A stretch of 64,000 bases of DNA from Sphagnum compactum (Eukaryota; Bryophyta; Sphagnopsida; Sphagnales). Under the pieces are notes generated by a model. The model had not been told where the DNA came from and searched no databases. It saw only the letters and a program-made list of their open reading frames with translations. The position numbers and the translations under genes are program-made. The stretch covers positions 5,589,207 through 5,653,206 of the forward strand of contig OZ234496.1 in the NCBI GenBank assembly GCA_965153455.1, in the 5' to 3' direction. Shown here piece after piece: positions 24,738 to 36,470 of the stretch (its first letter is position 1; every line of letters begins with the position of its first letter).

Positions 24738-27700
24738 AAGGATTAGCTAGGTGCAATTATGAATGTTATATTTTATATTCCATCTGCCATCTTTGGAAAA
24801 GGCTCTTTCCTTTTCGCCTTTGGCAGAGGGATGAAATAATGAAATTCCTGATGTCTAAAAACACAGGCTGTAGTTTTGAACCATGCTACCAGAGTGGAAA
24901 ATAATGGTACACAGGAGGGTATGGCAATGTATTTGTATAGCGGGTACTATACTACATACACTCACAGTTTGGGAAATTCCTTGTGGAAATGTCAGTGGCA
25001 GCTAGCAGGTAAACTTTTGAGGCTCACAACTACCAAATATGGTCCAAACCATGATTCTTGTCAAATAGAAAGAAATTGAAGGCTCAAATACCACAACCTG
25101 CACATCCAAAAAACCAAAATCCCAGGAGTCTTGTTAAATGCTCTACAAGAGCTTGATAAATGCAATTCACTTTGAAGAATCAGCTGGTTTAGAATGATGG
25201 GCATACTAGATTTTGGGTCAGTGTCATTCTCTGGCTTGTGCCTTCATGCTACAGTTGTAACGTTGCTTTGAATTGATGCAGCATAAAAAAATATTTCTTC
25301 TTCACCTTCGCTGGAGCTTTTGGTGCATCTATCTTATCTCTTGATCCAAAACACCCAGCTCCTGCTTAGGATAAAACTTTCTAAATTTGTACCACATTGA
25401 TCCATTTGTTCATGTAAACTTGAAGGTGGATTCTGTCAAGTATGTTTCAACATAGATAGATATTTTCTTACATTCCAAGAGTGAGTTTGATTAAAAATAG
25501 ATCCCCACAAGTGCAATGCTGATTAGTCCAGGAATAATTGGCTATTCCTGGATGCAATGGCCATGCAGGTTGCAGGACCTAGGAAAGCAATGGACCGGCA
25601 AGCTTTACCTACCTCATGTGTGCACCAAAATGCAAAAGAATTAATTAGACATATCTAGGAGATTGCAGACAGAACTCCACAATATTAAAGGAAATCATGT
25701 AGAAAGGAAATCAAGAGTGATAGCATCATGTCCAATTTAGTACCACATGACCAGCGTCCCTTGTCCACTACAGCCATGACAGGTGCACTCTTGAAAATTC
25801 AAGCGAGTTGGACATACCGGGGTGATATCTGTGCCACCAGAGATGAGGTGATCTGCAAGGGGTGCTGCAGTGGTCACCACTACATGGTGATATCTGATGC
25901 TAATGGTGGAAGTATTGATACCTGTCCTTTCATTGAGCCAAGATGCAAGAATTCAGTGGATGAGGAAATCCAATCTAGTGTGCTCACAATATGATTGTGC
26001 CTGCCAGTTCCAGCCACCTTGCAAATGTGTCTAATACTACTTATTCCACCATTAGCACCAGTTTTTTGCAATCCTAGATTTGATTCAAGCAAACAGCAGC
26101 TACATTTGAATTGCAGAGATATACAAGTTACCAAGGCTGTAAGAGTGAGTACTCCATGGAACTCCCCACTGTAAGCCCAAGCAACTTTCAACCCACCAAT
26201 AGGACCTTTTAGACAAGAGTCACAAAACCAAGTAAAACAAAGAAACCACTATTAAGATCAATTTGCAACAACAGAAACATCTGTGAGCATTTGGGAAGTA
26301 AAGTCAACATAAAGCAGTGACAGAGATCAAAATGGGGATGCTATGGGAATAAGGGATTCATCATTTTCCAATTGCAGAAAAAAAAACATAAGAAAAGAGG
26401 TTACCACAAGCATGTAGGAAGCCAAGAAAGTAGAGTATAATGTCCCTAGTTTCCACAAAAATGAGTGGAAATCATAGCCCACACAGCTCGACTCTCCAAC
26501 CACCTGCATGTATATTGGCAGCATATTCAGAAGTAGTGCAAATAACAATTGGTGCAAATACAGCCTCTGTGAGCGCAAAAAATTTCTTTCCCATCACATA
26601 GGCAGGAATTCTAGGCACACCCCACACAGTCCCTGGTAATTTGAACAGTTGTCAGAAATTGTATACACCCTTCAGTGTTGGAGTACCCTCACTCAAAAGT
26701 TCATGACATTGCTTTTTTAGTCAACCAGATTTAACAACACTGAAACAAAAAGCTACTGATCTTAACCCTCATTAGCAATATGGTTGAACTGGCAAAGAGA
26801 GAGCACTCAATTTTGAAAGTGTCAAAATTTAGCCAGCGTAGCTGATTACTCCATGTACTCAGTGTTCCAGAGGAGCTTGGTATGCCTTTAGATGTCCTTT
26901 AGCTGTTGTTGCTGTAACTCAGAATCATGACTGGATGATGATGAGCAATTGCCACTCCTGCCTATGCCAGCATGCAAACCCAAACATTGAACTGTCCATT
27001 TCTTGTAATCTGAGATTTTCATCACTTCATTCTTTTCTCTCCTTGCTTAATCACACTGCACAGAGAAGTATCATGAAAAAGCCTTGCATGAGTTGATGAT
27101 GGTATGAAAGAGACTGTGTTTGCCTCCTCAGAGAAAATTATCACTAACCCATGAACTCAATTCCATCAAAACACAACTTGAGATCAAAGAGAAGCTCAAA
27201 AGCTACACTTTACACACTAGAAAGCTTGTGGGTAGATCCTGTTGAGTCTGAAGTTGGGGCAGTACTTACACTGACAGTTATAACAGCACTCTCAAATCCT
27301 ATACACCTGCAAACATGTAAACTTCACATGGGTTCAGAATCACGAATAACTTTGACTGTCAGCTATTTTACCCTCACTAAGATCACAACCCATGTCCCAA
27401 ATCTTTTAAATTGTTCATCCACACCATATCTCAAAATCATCTCCTGAGAGTAGCTGGGGGGTTGTGCAATCTAAAAGACCAGGTTCTTGATACAGGAAGA
27501 CAATATCATAAAACACCAATGAAGCTGAAGACGGAGAATACTGATGATTCCCACTCAAAGTATCAGATGACCACTGGGGCTACTAGGAGCCTGAATTACC
27601 CACAAACAAGCTCTAGAAGAAAGCAAGATTGTTGATCTGCACTTCCATACATCTCAACACCACACTGAATGGTAACTTGAATCCCCTTGTTCGAACATTA

Positions 27701-28564
27701 TTGGCACACACATAGTTTTCTTATAACAACTTTTTACCTAAAAATTAGAATTAGGAATGACAACAATGAACAAATGGGTGAGTTAATGAATGAATGAATG
27801 AATGAGTACAAAATTTGGGTACTTTGCCTCCTTTTTGAGAATCAAATATTAGAATGGTCAAGTATGCATGAGTGACAGAACAATGTTTTTACTAATGTCT
27901 TTTCCTCAATAGTATGGAGCAGATTGGTTATGCCCCTCCCTCTCCCATCTCCACCCCTAATTAGAAGAAAATTGACCCAAAAATAAGAAGAAATGAAATT
28001 GACATAGACACATTCTCATGTTAAGAATCATTATTTGGATGCTGAGAATGGTGGTGCTGTTGAAGTTCAATCACATTTTCATGAGCATTTCCATGCTTAA
28101 TAGACCACAAGACTGGTCAATTTGAATGGCCACTCAAAGAGTCAGATTCAACATTTGCATCTGAAGTCTTTTGATTTTAGAAATTGCACTTCCACAAACT
28201 TTCTCAAGTTTACTTTAACCACATGCTCAATCCAAGAGATCTTCAATGAAGTTGTTCAATAAAAATTTGCTACATTATTAGCCTTTTACCTTCTCCAATA
28301 GGAACTTCTAACTTGGCAGAAGAAGAAGAGAGGAGATGCACTTGTGCAGAAAAGTCTCATGGGTTATGAATCCAATGCTGCAGAATGTATTGAATGTGTG
28401 GCTAATTTGCTATGCAAATCCACTTGGGGAAAAAAGGAGAAAGAAAAAGGGTTTCTTCACTTCATCCACTTCTGGTTGACAAAACAAATTTTCCAGAGTT
28501 TGCAATTTGCAAGGTTAATTCCAATAGCAAATGCTAATGCTAATAATACATTGGACAAATTGTC
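24738..28564. other. Convergent intergenic spacer between NAP1 and the receptor kinase
   Basis: Both flanking genes end here, so the stretch should contain their 3' UTRs. Open frames of 60-103 codons occur on both strands, for example minus-strand 25880-26191 and a hydrophobic one at 26327-26578. None shows a domain I recognise or a consistent splice model. A short TGAA run lies at about 27786-27805. I see no RNA gene or mobile-element ends. Confidence 0.55.
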
Positions 28565-31500
28565 TCAAGGATTTGGAACCTGAAATGAGTTGGTGGTCGA
28601 AGATCCACTGGAAGAGGTTGCACTAAAGGGAAGTTGGCTGGAGGTTAAGTGACTACTCAGGTTTTCAACACTTGAAAGTACGATGTCACCATGTATCCGT
28701 TCGAGCATTTTCACCACTTGAAGCATGCTAGGTCGGGATGATGCCACCGCATCCACACATTGGAAGGCAATGTCCAATGCAGTCATGAGCTCTTCATCTG
28801 GGCATGAGCCCAAGATCCATCCGTCAAATATATCCTCAGGGTGTCCATTTTGGACTAAATTCTTAGCCTACAAAGAAGAAGATTTAAGAATTCAAGTGAT
28901 AATGAGAGTCAAATCAAACAAAATCAATTTGAATTGACAAATTGCAAATCTACTACCATTCATCAGTTAGTAAAAACCTGTTGCCATTTTGCCTCTGTTA
29001 TTTAGGGCAATTGTGGGGGGTGATTTTGGCTCATTGGGAGTGCTACCTATTGGGGTCACTATACTCAATACGGCCCATTTTTGGGGGGCATTATGCTCCA
29101 TCAGGCCCATGTTTGGGGAGGCATTATGTTTGTAAGGCCCCTTGACAACTGACTTTTTCAGGTTTTAAGTAGTTTTAACAAGGTTTTACACAGAGGGCAC
29201 AAGGGTCTTCATTTCAGGTATTATGGTTGTAAGCTCCCTATACACAAGGGGCAATAACTTGAGCCAGAGGGGTGGTAACTGGTAACACCTAAGGACTCAC
29301 CTGTCCCTTTGGGTACAGGGCCTTACAACCAAAAAGCTGACAAATGTGGAGCATTATCCTATACAAATTACCACAATAACTCAGGTCAGTTTTTGGCTTC
29401 TCACCCATTGGACCATATTGAAGTCATTGGTCTTGAATACTTCATTAGTGGGTCGCATCCCTGTGAGAAGCTCCAAGAGTACTATACCGAAGCTGTATAC
29501 ATCTCCTTTCTCTGTAACTTTTCCAGTTTCCATGTACTCTGGACATACCAATGAAAGGGAAAATTTAATTCAGCTCCAAATTTTTGGAAGTAGACAAAAA
29601 AATTTCAGGTTCTGAAGAACAAGGAAGAAACAAGAAGGATAGGGGGGAGGGAAGTCCTCTTGTCTGAGCTCTCACCAGGAGGTAAGTAACCTAAAGTCCC
29701 AGCCACAATTGTCGTCACATGTGTATCTTGAGGGTTAATGAGCTTGGCAAGCCCAAAATCAGACACATGTGCCTCCATCTCATCATCCAACAAAATGTTG
29801 CTGGATTTGATATCACGATGAATAACATGTGGGATGCAATCATGATGTAAATAACTCAAACCCCGTGCACTCCCAATGGCAATTTTGAGTCGTACATCCC
29901 AATCAAGGGGATTTGAGCCCTTGTGTGCGTAATCTGCAAGTGTAGTACATGGTCTATCCTTCATTAGTATGATTATTAACATAGTTGCACTACAAAAATC
30001 CTTCATACACAATCTTTTTCTTCCCTTAAGCACAGTGTGAAAGCCGAGTGCCAAAGGCTTGGCTTTAGATGACATTAATCCATCACAATAAAATACATTT
30101 GATTTTCTCACATAGAGCAAATGGTGATAGAAGACCAGTGTAGGATTCTAGGGTTTAGGATTCAGGATTTAATTTAATCAAAGCTCAAGGTTGATTGATA
30201 ATAAGAAAAAGCTTTCCCAGATCTCAGGTTAGGAAGGAAGGAAATCAGCAAATAGTGGGCTGGCAAACTGTTCACACGTAGGCCAAGTATTGAGACAGTT
30301 TGCTCAAATGGCATTGATTTAATGGCTAGGCGAATTGTATTGAAAGAGATGGTGTGAGAGAAACACACATAATCTAAAAGCTCCTTCTTCATAGAAACTA
30401 AACAATGAAGAGATTTCGACTTGAGAGAGAGATGGTGGAGGAAAAACACACAGCATGATGATATGTGTGTGAGAGATACGAGAGAGTGATTTGTGAGCAA
30501 AGACACATATGATCCTCAAGATTCTTCTTCATAGAAAACAAACAAAAAGAGATTAAAAGATAGTTGAGAGAGAGATGGTCAAGGAAAAACAAACCATGAT
30601 GACATGAGATGAGAAAGCAACAGTGTGAGAAAAACACACATGATATATTAAGCTTCTTCTTCATAGAAAACAAAAAATGAAAAGAGATTCAATTTTGAGA
30701 GAGAGATGTTGGAGATAAAACATGATTGATATACAAACTTCTTCATAGAAAACAACAATGAAGAGAGAGAGATTGAGTATGAGATGGTGGAGAGAAAATA
30801 CACATGATTTGCAAGCTTTCTTCTTTGTAGAAAACAACAATGAAGAAAGAGATTCAAAGAGAGATAGTGGAGAGAAAACACACATGATCCACACGCTTCT
30901 TCTTTATAGAAAACAACAATGAAGAGAGAGAAATTGAGAGAGAGATGGTGTATAAAAAACCCACATGATCTACAAGCTTCTTCTTCATAGAAGAAAACAA
31001 CGAAGAGAGAGAGAGAGATTGAGAAAAGAAGACAAGCCATGAAGAGAGAAATTGGGAGAGAGGTGGCAGAGGAAAAACACACGCACCATGTAGCAAGCTG
31101 TCAAGATTGCCATTGCTCATAAGATCATACAACAAGAGATTGATATCTGCAGTAGTGTAATAGCCGCGCAGAGTAATCAAGTTTCGATGCTTAATGTCTG
31201 CCAAAGTTGCAAGCTCTCTTTCGAATCCTCGCTCACATTCTGGACCTCCCACTCTTGTCAATTTCTTCACGGCAAATGCAGTCATGTCATCAAGTACCAG
31301 TTTGTACACAATTCCAAATCCTCCACTTCCAATCACATCTGATTGCTTCAGCTTCTCTGTTTGTCTGAGCACAGCCTTTGATGATGGTGTTGCTTTTCCT
31401 GATTGCTGGAACATCACCATCTTCCCACCTGCAAGCTCGCAGTCTCTCGTGATCAAACAAGAGTATTTTGCAAAACAAATCATAAGCTGATCCGCAACAT

Positions 31501-34320
31501 GAACTGGGTTCTAGAAGAATTCTTAGACTTCCGGAAGCTCTCTCACTGGAACCCCACGCTTCAGATTCCTGCACCGACGTAGCTCTGGTTTGCTCTACAT
31601 GGATTTTCTTCTTGATCGATGCCTGGGCACAACAAGCTGCAGATGGCTGATTTAGAAGGTTGGAGAAGAACTTCTAGGAGCTTACCAGAGAGTTTGATTT
31701 CACAAGTACTGTGTTGCTTCACCCATTTCCGATAGCAAAGAGTGCCGAGAAAGATCTTGGACAGCACAAAAACACAGATGCAAATGGAGAGGATGGCTCC
31801 AATGCTCAAATTCCCAGATTTGCGATTGCTCCTTCCCGTTGCAGTCGAAAAAGTAGTACTAGTTCCTGACACCAAATCCATCATGAAGTTGAGCTGATCA
31901 GTTGGATCATTTCATGCCGCATCTGGACGCTAGCATGATCGGTCGACACTAGTTGCAGCACACTGGACAAGATCAGTGCTCTCATGAAAACAGAGACAAA
32001 AGACTAGACCATTCTAAGATTTCTTCGATGCATGCAGGCACCAAGAAACCATCGTATGTGTTTGCGAGAGCAGCTATACCTCTGCCGGCAGCTTCTTCTG
32101 GCGTGCTGTTTGCAACTTGGTCGACGGCAAGAATGCGAACTGATCTCGGCCTCTGTCTAGTGAACATTAAATCGACATTGTTTCCATAACTGCAAGTAGG
32201 CAAAAGATTCAATCAAGGAAGTTCGAATCAGCAGTCAGTCGTGATTCATGAGTCACCCCGTGCAGTTACCCAAACAGAAGAACTATCTAGAGAGAAAAGC
32301 TTGCAGAGTCGTGGGCGGCTTGCAACACCATGAGGACGTTATATATAGACATGGCAAGCTTGGACCCATGATCACCTGTAGCAAAGTCTTCGAAGAACTA
32401 TATTATTGATCATCAGCTCCGAATTCACATAATACAACACCTTCGGCAAAGTTTTGCAGCGGTTCAAGGACATTGATCCTCTAACAACGACTATATATCT
32501 GCGAAGCTAGAATCAAACTCATTGATCAGCTCGCGGCAAATATCTGGTGTGCGAACGATAGAAGCTAGTCTTGAATGTGATGATGAAGAACATGAAGTCT
32601 TACAGAAATGAGAGCCCTCGAGTGAGGCCCGCGTCCACCAAACTCGCCGGTATTTCACCTTGCAGTCGATTATTTTCGAGATTCCTGCAGTGCACACATG
32701 ATGCATGGACGTCGATATGATATTGAAGAAACTAGTGTCCGTATGATTCCAACTACCACCTTTCGCCCTTAAGCAAAACACTCTTGCACCAAAACTGCAC
32801 GAGTGCCGCGCGCGAGGTGACGATCCTTACTTTCACGAGTGCGCGACTGTGATGAACTACGGCATCATGATTGGAAAAATCACATGGGCAAGTTCAAATA
32901 AGAGCAGTACTGATCTGCTAACTCACAAGTATTTGAGGTTCTCAAGTGATGCGAGCGCGGCTGGAATTTCGCCGGTTAGGTTGTTCGAATGCAGATTCCT
33001 TTCGGAGCGTTCAGGGCAACCATAAGTACTCATCAGTTACAGTAAGCAACAAGCACGGACGGACTTCCTCTGAAACCAAATATTGAAATGCCCATCTAGG
33101 GTGCGGGTCCTCAAGCTGTTGCTGCTGCGTCAAAAATCTAGCCAGTCTACTTGTTGAAAAGATTGAAAGCAGCTGGAGGTGCAACAAAAAGGAAAACTAC
33201 AATGCACTCACAGAACTTGCAAGGTGCTGCAGTTTGCTAAGGAGGCTGGTATCTCGCCTCCAAAGTGATTTGATGATAGATTTCTGCACACACACACACA
33301 TTCACGAGGAGAATGATGGAGCTCATTTAACATAATTCTCATACGTTCTCGCTGACTTTACCTCGCTCTTCAATATGTATCTCGCCGACTCACGTATCAA
33401 GCAGGTCGGCGTCATCACTGCCGAAATCTCAGCCTATATCAGAAGACTTGCAAAAGAAAAGTACCAAACCCTGATCAACTGTGCTTTGGTCGTCAAGGTG
33501 AAGATTGGTGGATACCAAGGATCGAGACTTCGACTTACAAAACTTGCAGCCAGCTGAGTTTCCTTAGAGTTATTGTACCCCGGAGCTCCTTCCCTGACAA
33601 GTTTCTGCAAAAACATATCAGAAAAGCTTGTGACAGTCTGCAGATAGCCCGGAATGATCCCACTAGAAGCAGCTGGTACATACATAGATAGAGATTTTGA
33701 GATCTAAGACCAAGTAAGAGACTTGTATTCTGAGCGATAATTAATTCAGTGAAACTATTCTCTATTGGAATCGGATATTATATAGTTTGAGGATTCCTGG
33801 AGATGATTATCAGTTGGTTTTCGTTGAGCTCCTACAGTTTCGGCAGTTCATGCCGGAAGAGCACCCTACATGTACAACACGTGTAACCGAGGAGAGCACA
33901 CGATGCCAGTCCATGCACAAGGCGTGGAATGAGACGCATTCCAGTTCGCAAAGGTGCCGAGAGTATCATTCAAGTTGTGTGCGAACTCCAGTAAAACTCG
34001 ACCTGCGCTGCATCATGTCAGCATGAGCACTTGATACTCACCATGAAGTCGAAGTACATATAATCAGACCATCCGAATCTCGACTGCATAAGGTCGTTCC
34101 GAAGTAAAACAAGCGGACTCGAGTTCTCAATAAGTACTATAATTACAGGCTTACCTTCATCATTCAGCGCTGCTGTGCGACGATCAAATCCACCCAAGGA
34201 AACAAAAAGAAAAACTATCAATATTCGCTTTGCAACGATAACATTCAATGCGCGACAATTTGATCGGTACAGCATTGAGCTCCAGATGGATACGCCGCGA
34301 CGATCCATTGCGCAAACCAT
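28565..34320 (-). CDS. Leucine-rich-repeat receptor-like kinase, At1g78530/FEI-like, 12 exons
   Basis: Probable plasma-membrane receptor kinase. Exons in transcript order: 34320-34155, 34002-33870, 33604-33539, 33283-33212, 32998-32927, 32684-32604, 32189-32050, 31865-31686, 31428-31087, 29933-29676, 29538-29405, 28867-28565; 648 aa, all phases close. Start may instead be the Met at 34275. Order: hydrophobic signal ([12 protein letters not shown]), LRR N-cap with PCAWTGIVC, four LRRs each on a small exon (e.g. [20 protein letters not shown]), an unrecognised spacer (exon 7), a transmembrane helix (about residues 263-288), then a kinase with [23 protein letters not shown] and [19 protein letters not shown]. 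The catalytic residues are present, so it should be active. The kinase is closest in memory to Arabidopsis At1g78530, next to FEI1/FEI2. Exon 7 and the exon 8 start are the weak points. Confidence 0.9.
29060..29150. repeat. Short GGCCCAT-type tandem repeat in last receptor-kinase intron
   Basis: Units of about 33-34 bases (CGGCCCATTTTTGGGGGGCAT, CAGGCCCATGTTTGGGGAGGCAT, then a partial AAGGCCCC) follow one another in the intron between the last two exons. The surrounding 200 bases resemble a segment near 11505-11620. Confidence 0.6.
30370..31085. repeat. Purine-rich minisatellite in receptor-kinase intron 9
   Basis: About seven degenerate units of roughly 77-135 bases fill most of the intron between the exon ending LDSLLH and the one starting with DYAHKG. 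Each unit has CTTCTTCTTCATAGAAAACA, then AACAATGAAGAGAGAGA, GAGAGATGGTGGAG and AAACACACATGAT. Unit starts fall near 30383, 30520, 30653, 30737, 30818, 30895 and 30977. The purine bias leaves long open frames on the gene's strand (e.g. 31082-30648). They are artefacts of composition, not exons. Confidence 0.88.
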
Positions 34321-36470
34321 TTCGGTCTTGATAAAAACGTCGAGTGCAAAACTCGACGTTTAAGATTTCAGCAACTAGAAATTCGTGATGGCCAGCAGCT
34401 AGAAATTCATGATCGCCAGGTGCTAACTTCGTCGAGACTGCAGTCACATGACAAAAGGATTTCACGGGGTGTAACTCACAGGTGATAGAATTTCAAAGCT
34501 GAGCTGCAACGATGTACAGCTGAAAATGCAATTATTTAGTTTCCAGAGAGAAAATATTGCGATAAGGACTGACATTCAGTGTCGCGACAAATTTGCAATT
34601 TTGTAATCTGCGCGCGCGCGCGCTATTTCGGTACGCGATCTTAAAGACAAAACCAGGACGTGGGCATGGCGTGGTAATTAATAGCGACAACGACAACGAC
34701 CACCAGCACAACGAGGATGAAATTCATGAATTCCTAGGAATTTTTTATTGTAGCCAAAATGGTGATCATCCATTGGAAGATGAAGAAAAAGTGGCAAGCA
34801 TCCATAAGAAGATTTAGCCAAATCTGGCTACACCCCAGATATGAAGTACAAACCGATAACAATCAACCTTCTTTACTTTTGCTTGCAATCTGATAACCAA
34901 ATATAGAAATCTGGCGATTCCTTTTTTTCTCACTTCTAAAACCTCCAAAATCTATTCATTTTCGATTTTTTTTTCTTTTGGGCGAAATTTCGCCAACAAG
35001 AAAAGGCGGATGAGGAGAGGCCACCGACGTATAATCACTGTAGCAACCACGTTCAAGTAATTTGTGAGGCTATGCGGAATCGTAGGAAAAGCTGTTCTTC
35101 CCTTTTGGGAATAATTGAAGAATACTATATTTATTTTATAAAGTCTCAGAAGCCGTGAAACTGGGTACCCCAATCCCTTTCCTTCCTTCCTTCCTTCATT
35201 CGTTCAATCATTCAATAATCGTTGTGTACATTTTGCAACTCTAGTTTGAATCAGGGTCATCTTTTTTAGGGTTTGCTTCCGTTTGTGGATGAGAGAGTGA
35301 CAAGTACAATGGAACTAGGCGGTCCATTTCCAGCTAGTCCACCTAGGAGGGCCTATGTCGACCCAGGTAGGGTGGGAGTGGTGGGCCCATCCCACCCTGT
35401 GTTTTTTTTCAGGAAATTTTGTCAAATTTCAAACTGAAAAATATGATTTCAACCTTAGAAAGTATGATTTCAACCTATACAAAGGATTTTTCATGGAAAA
35501 AATGACCCAAATTCGCCAGATTTCAAACATAATTTTTTTCAAATATTCAAATTTTTATGATAAGCTCCAATAGGTAGCCAAGAATATAGGAGGATTTTGG
35601 TTTTTTTCTATTTTCATACCTAGTATGTTACCAAATCTAGCTAAATTATCTTATGGATGATTGCCATGTCAATTACATCACAAATTGCGGGGAAAAAAAC
35701 CTCGATCCCACCTATGTGGATTTCATCAAGCCCCATAGGGGGAGAAGCCAACAATATTTATTACGATGTTTCTAGATTAACTAATGGGGTTGGTGGAAGA
35801 ATTAAGCAAATATGGTTATAAACCAAATATGAAGCACAAATCTTCGATCATGCTTTTGTATTTTGGCTACATACTAAAATCAAATTTAGAAATTTGGTTT
35901 TTTTTCACTTTTTGGTGATTGAACTTTTCAAAAAACACTTCATTTTTAAATTTTTGAGTCTTTATTTCACTTTTTGATAAAATTTTATAATTTAAATAAA
36001 AGCACTAATGTAAGATTTGAGCATAAAACTATGGTTAGAACTTGACCCGATATGTGAGTGACATTTAGAGAATTATATGTGCATATGATGGATGGGTATG
36101 TTCAATAAAAGTGTAGGCATCTATATGATAAGTTCTAGATTTAGCATTCCAAAGAAGTTTTATGTCTTAACTTGCCATAAAGTAGAAGAATCATTTCCCA
36201 ATTAGTTGTTTTGTTTTGCTCAACCTAAGGGCAAGAACACCCAATTTGTTGGCTTTGTCCTAAACTTGGGACATAGGCATTGCAAGAACTCTTTTTGGGT
36301 AGGTACAGAGGCAAAGAATCAAAGATAGGTTAAATGGATATGGTTATAAGTCAAGGTATGCAAGTAAACAAATAAAGTTTCTCAAAAATATGAAGCATCC
36401 AAGATGAAGCGAAATCAATGTTTGTCCACGCCACCTAGTATTCCTAAAGTAGACAAATACTTAGGATCAA
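34321..36470. other. Receptor-kinase upstream region and A+T-rich spacer
   Basis: The first few hundred bases are the probable promoter and 5' leader of the minus-strand receptor kinase, including a GC-alternating run at 34610-34622 and CTTCC repeats near 35178-35198. Beyond 35.3 kb the sequence is A+T-rich spacer. I see no coding exon or mobile-element end here. Confidence 0.5.
34610..34622. repeat. Alternating GC run (Z-DNA-prone)
   Basis: Thirteen bases of strict GC alternation, about 290 bases upstream of the receptor-kinase start codon. Alternating purine-pyrimidine GC tracts can adopt left-handed DNA. Nothing here shows that it is used. Confidence 0.9.

Noticed and set aside
25880-26191. 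103-codon minus-strand frame between NAP1 and the receptor kinase
   Set aside because: No recognisable domain, overlaps an open frame on the other strand, and lies in expected 3' UTR or spacer.
26327-26578. Hydrophobic minus-strand frame that could be a membrane-protein exon
   Set aside because: No family resemblance and no partner exons; T-rich composition explains the hydrophobicity.
30648-31082. Minus-strand 144-codon frame in the receptor-kinase intron
   Set aside because: It is a run of minisatellite units, not conserved with kinases, and the flanking exons join cleanly without it.
30370-31085. CRISPR-like array
   Set aside because: Spacers are not unique, units are degenerate, and the setting is a plant intron; this is a minisatellite.
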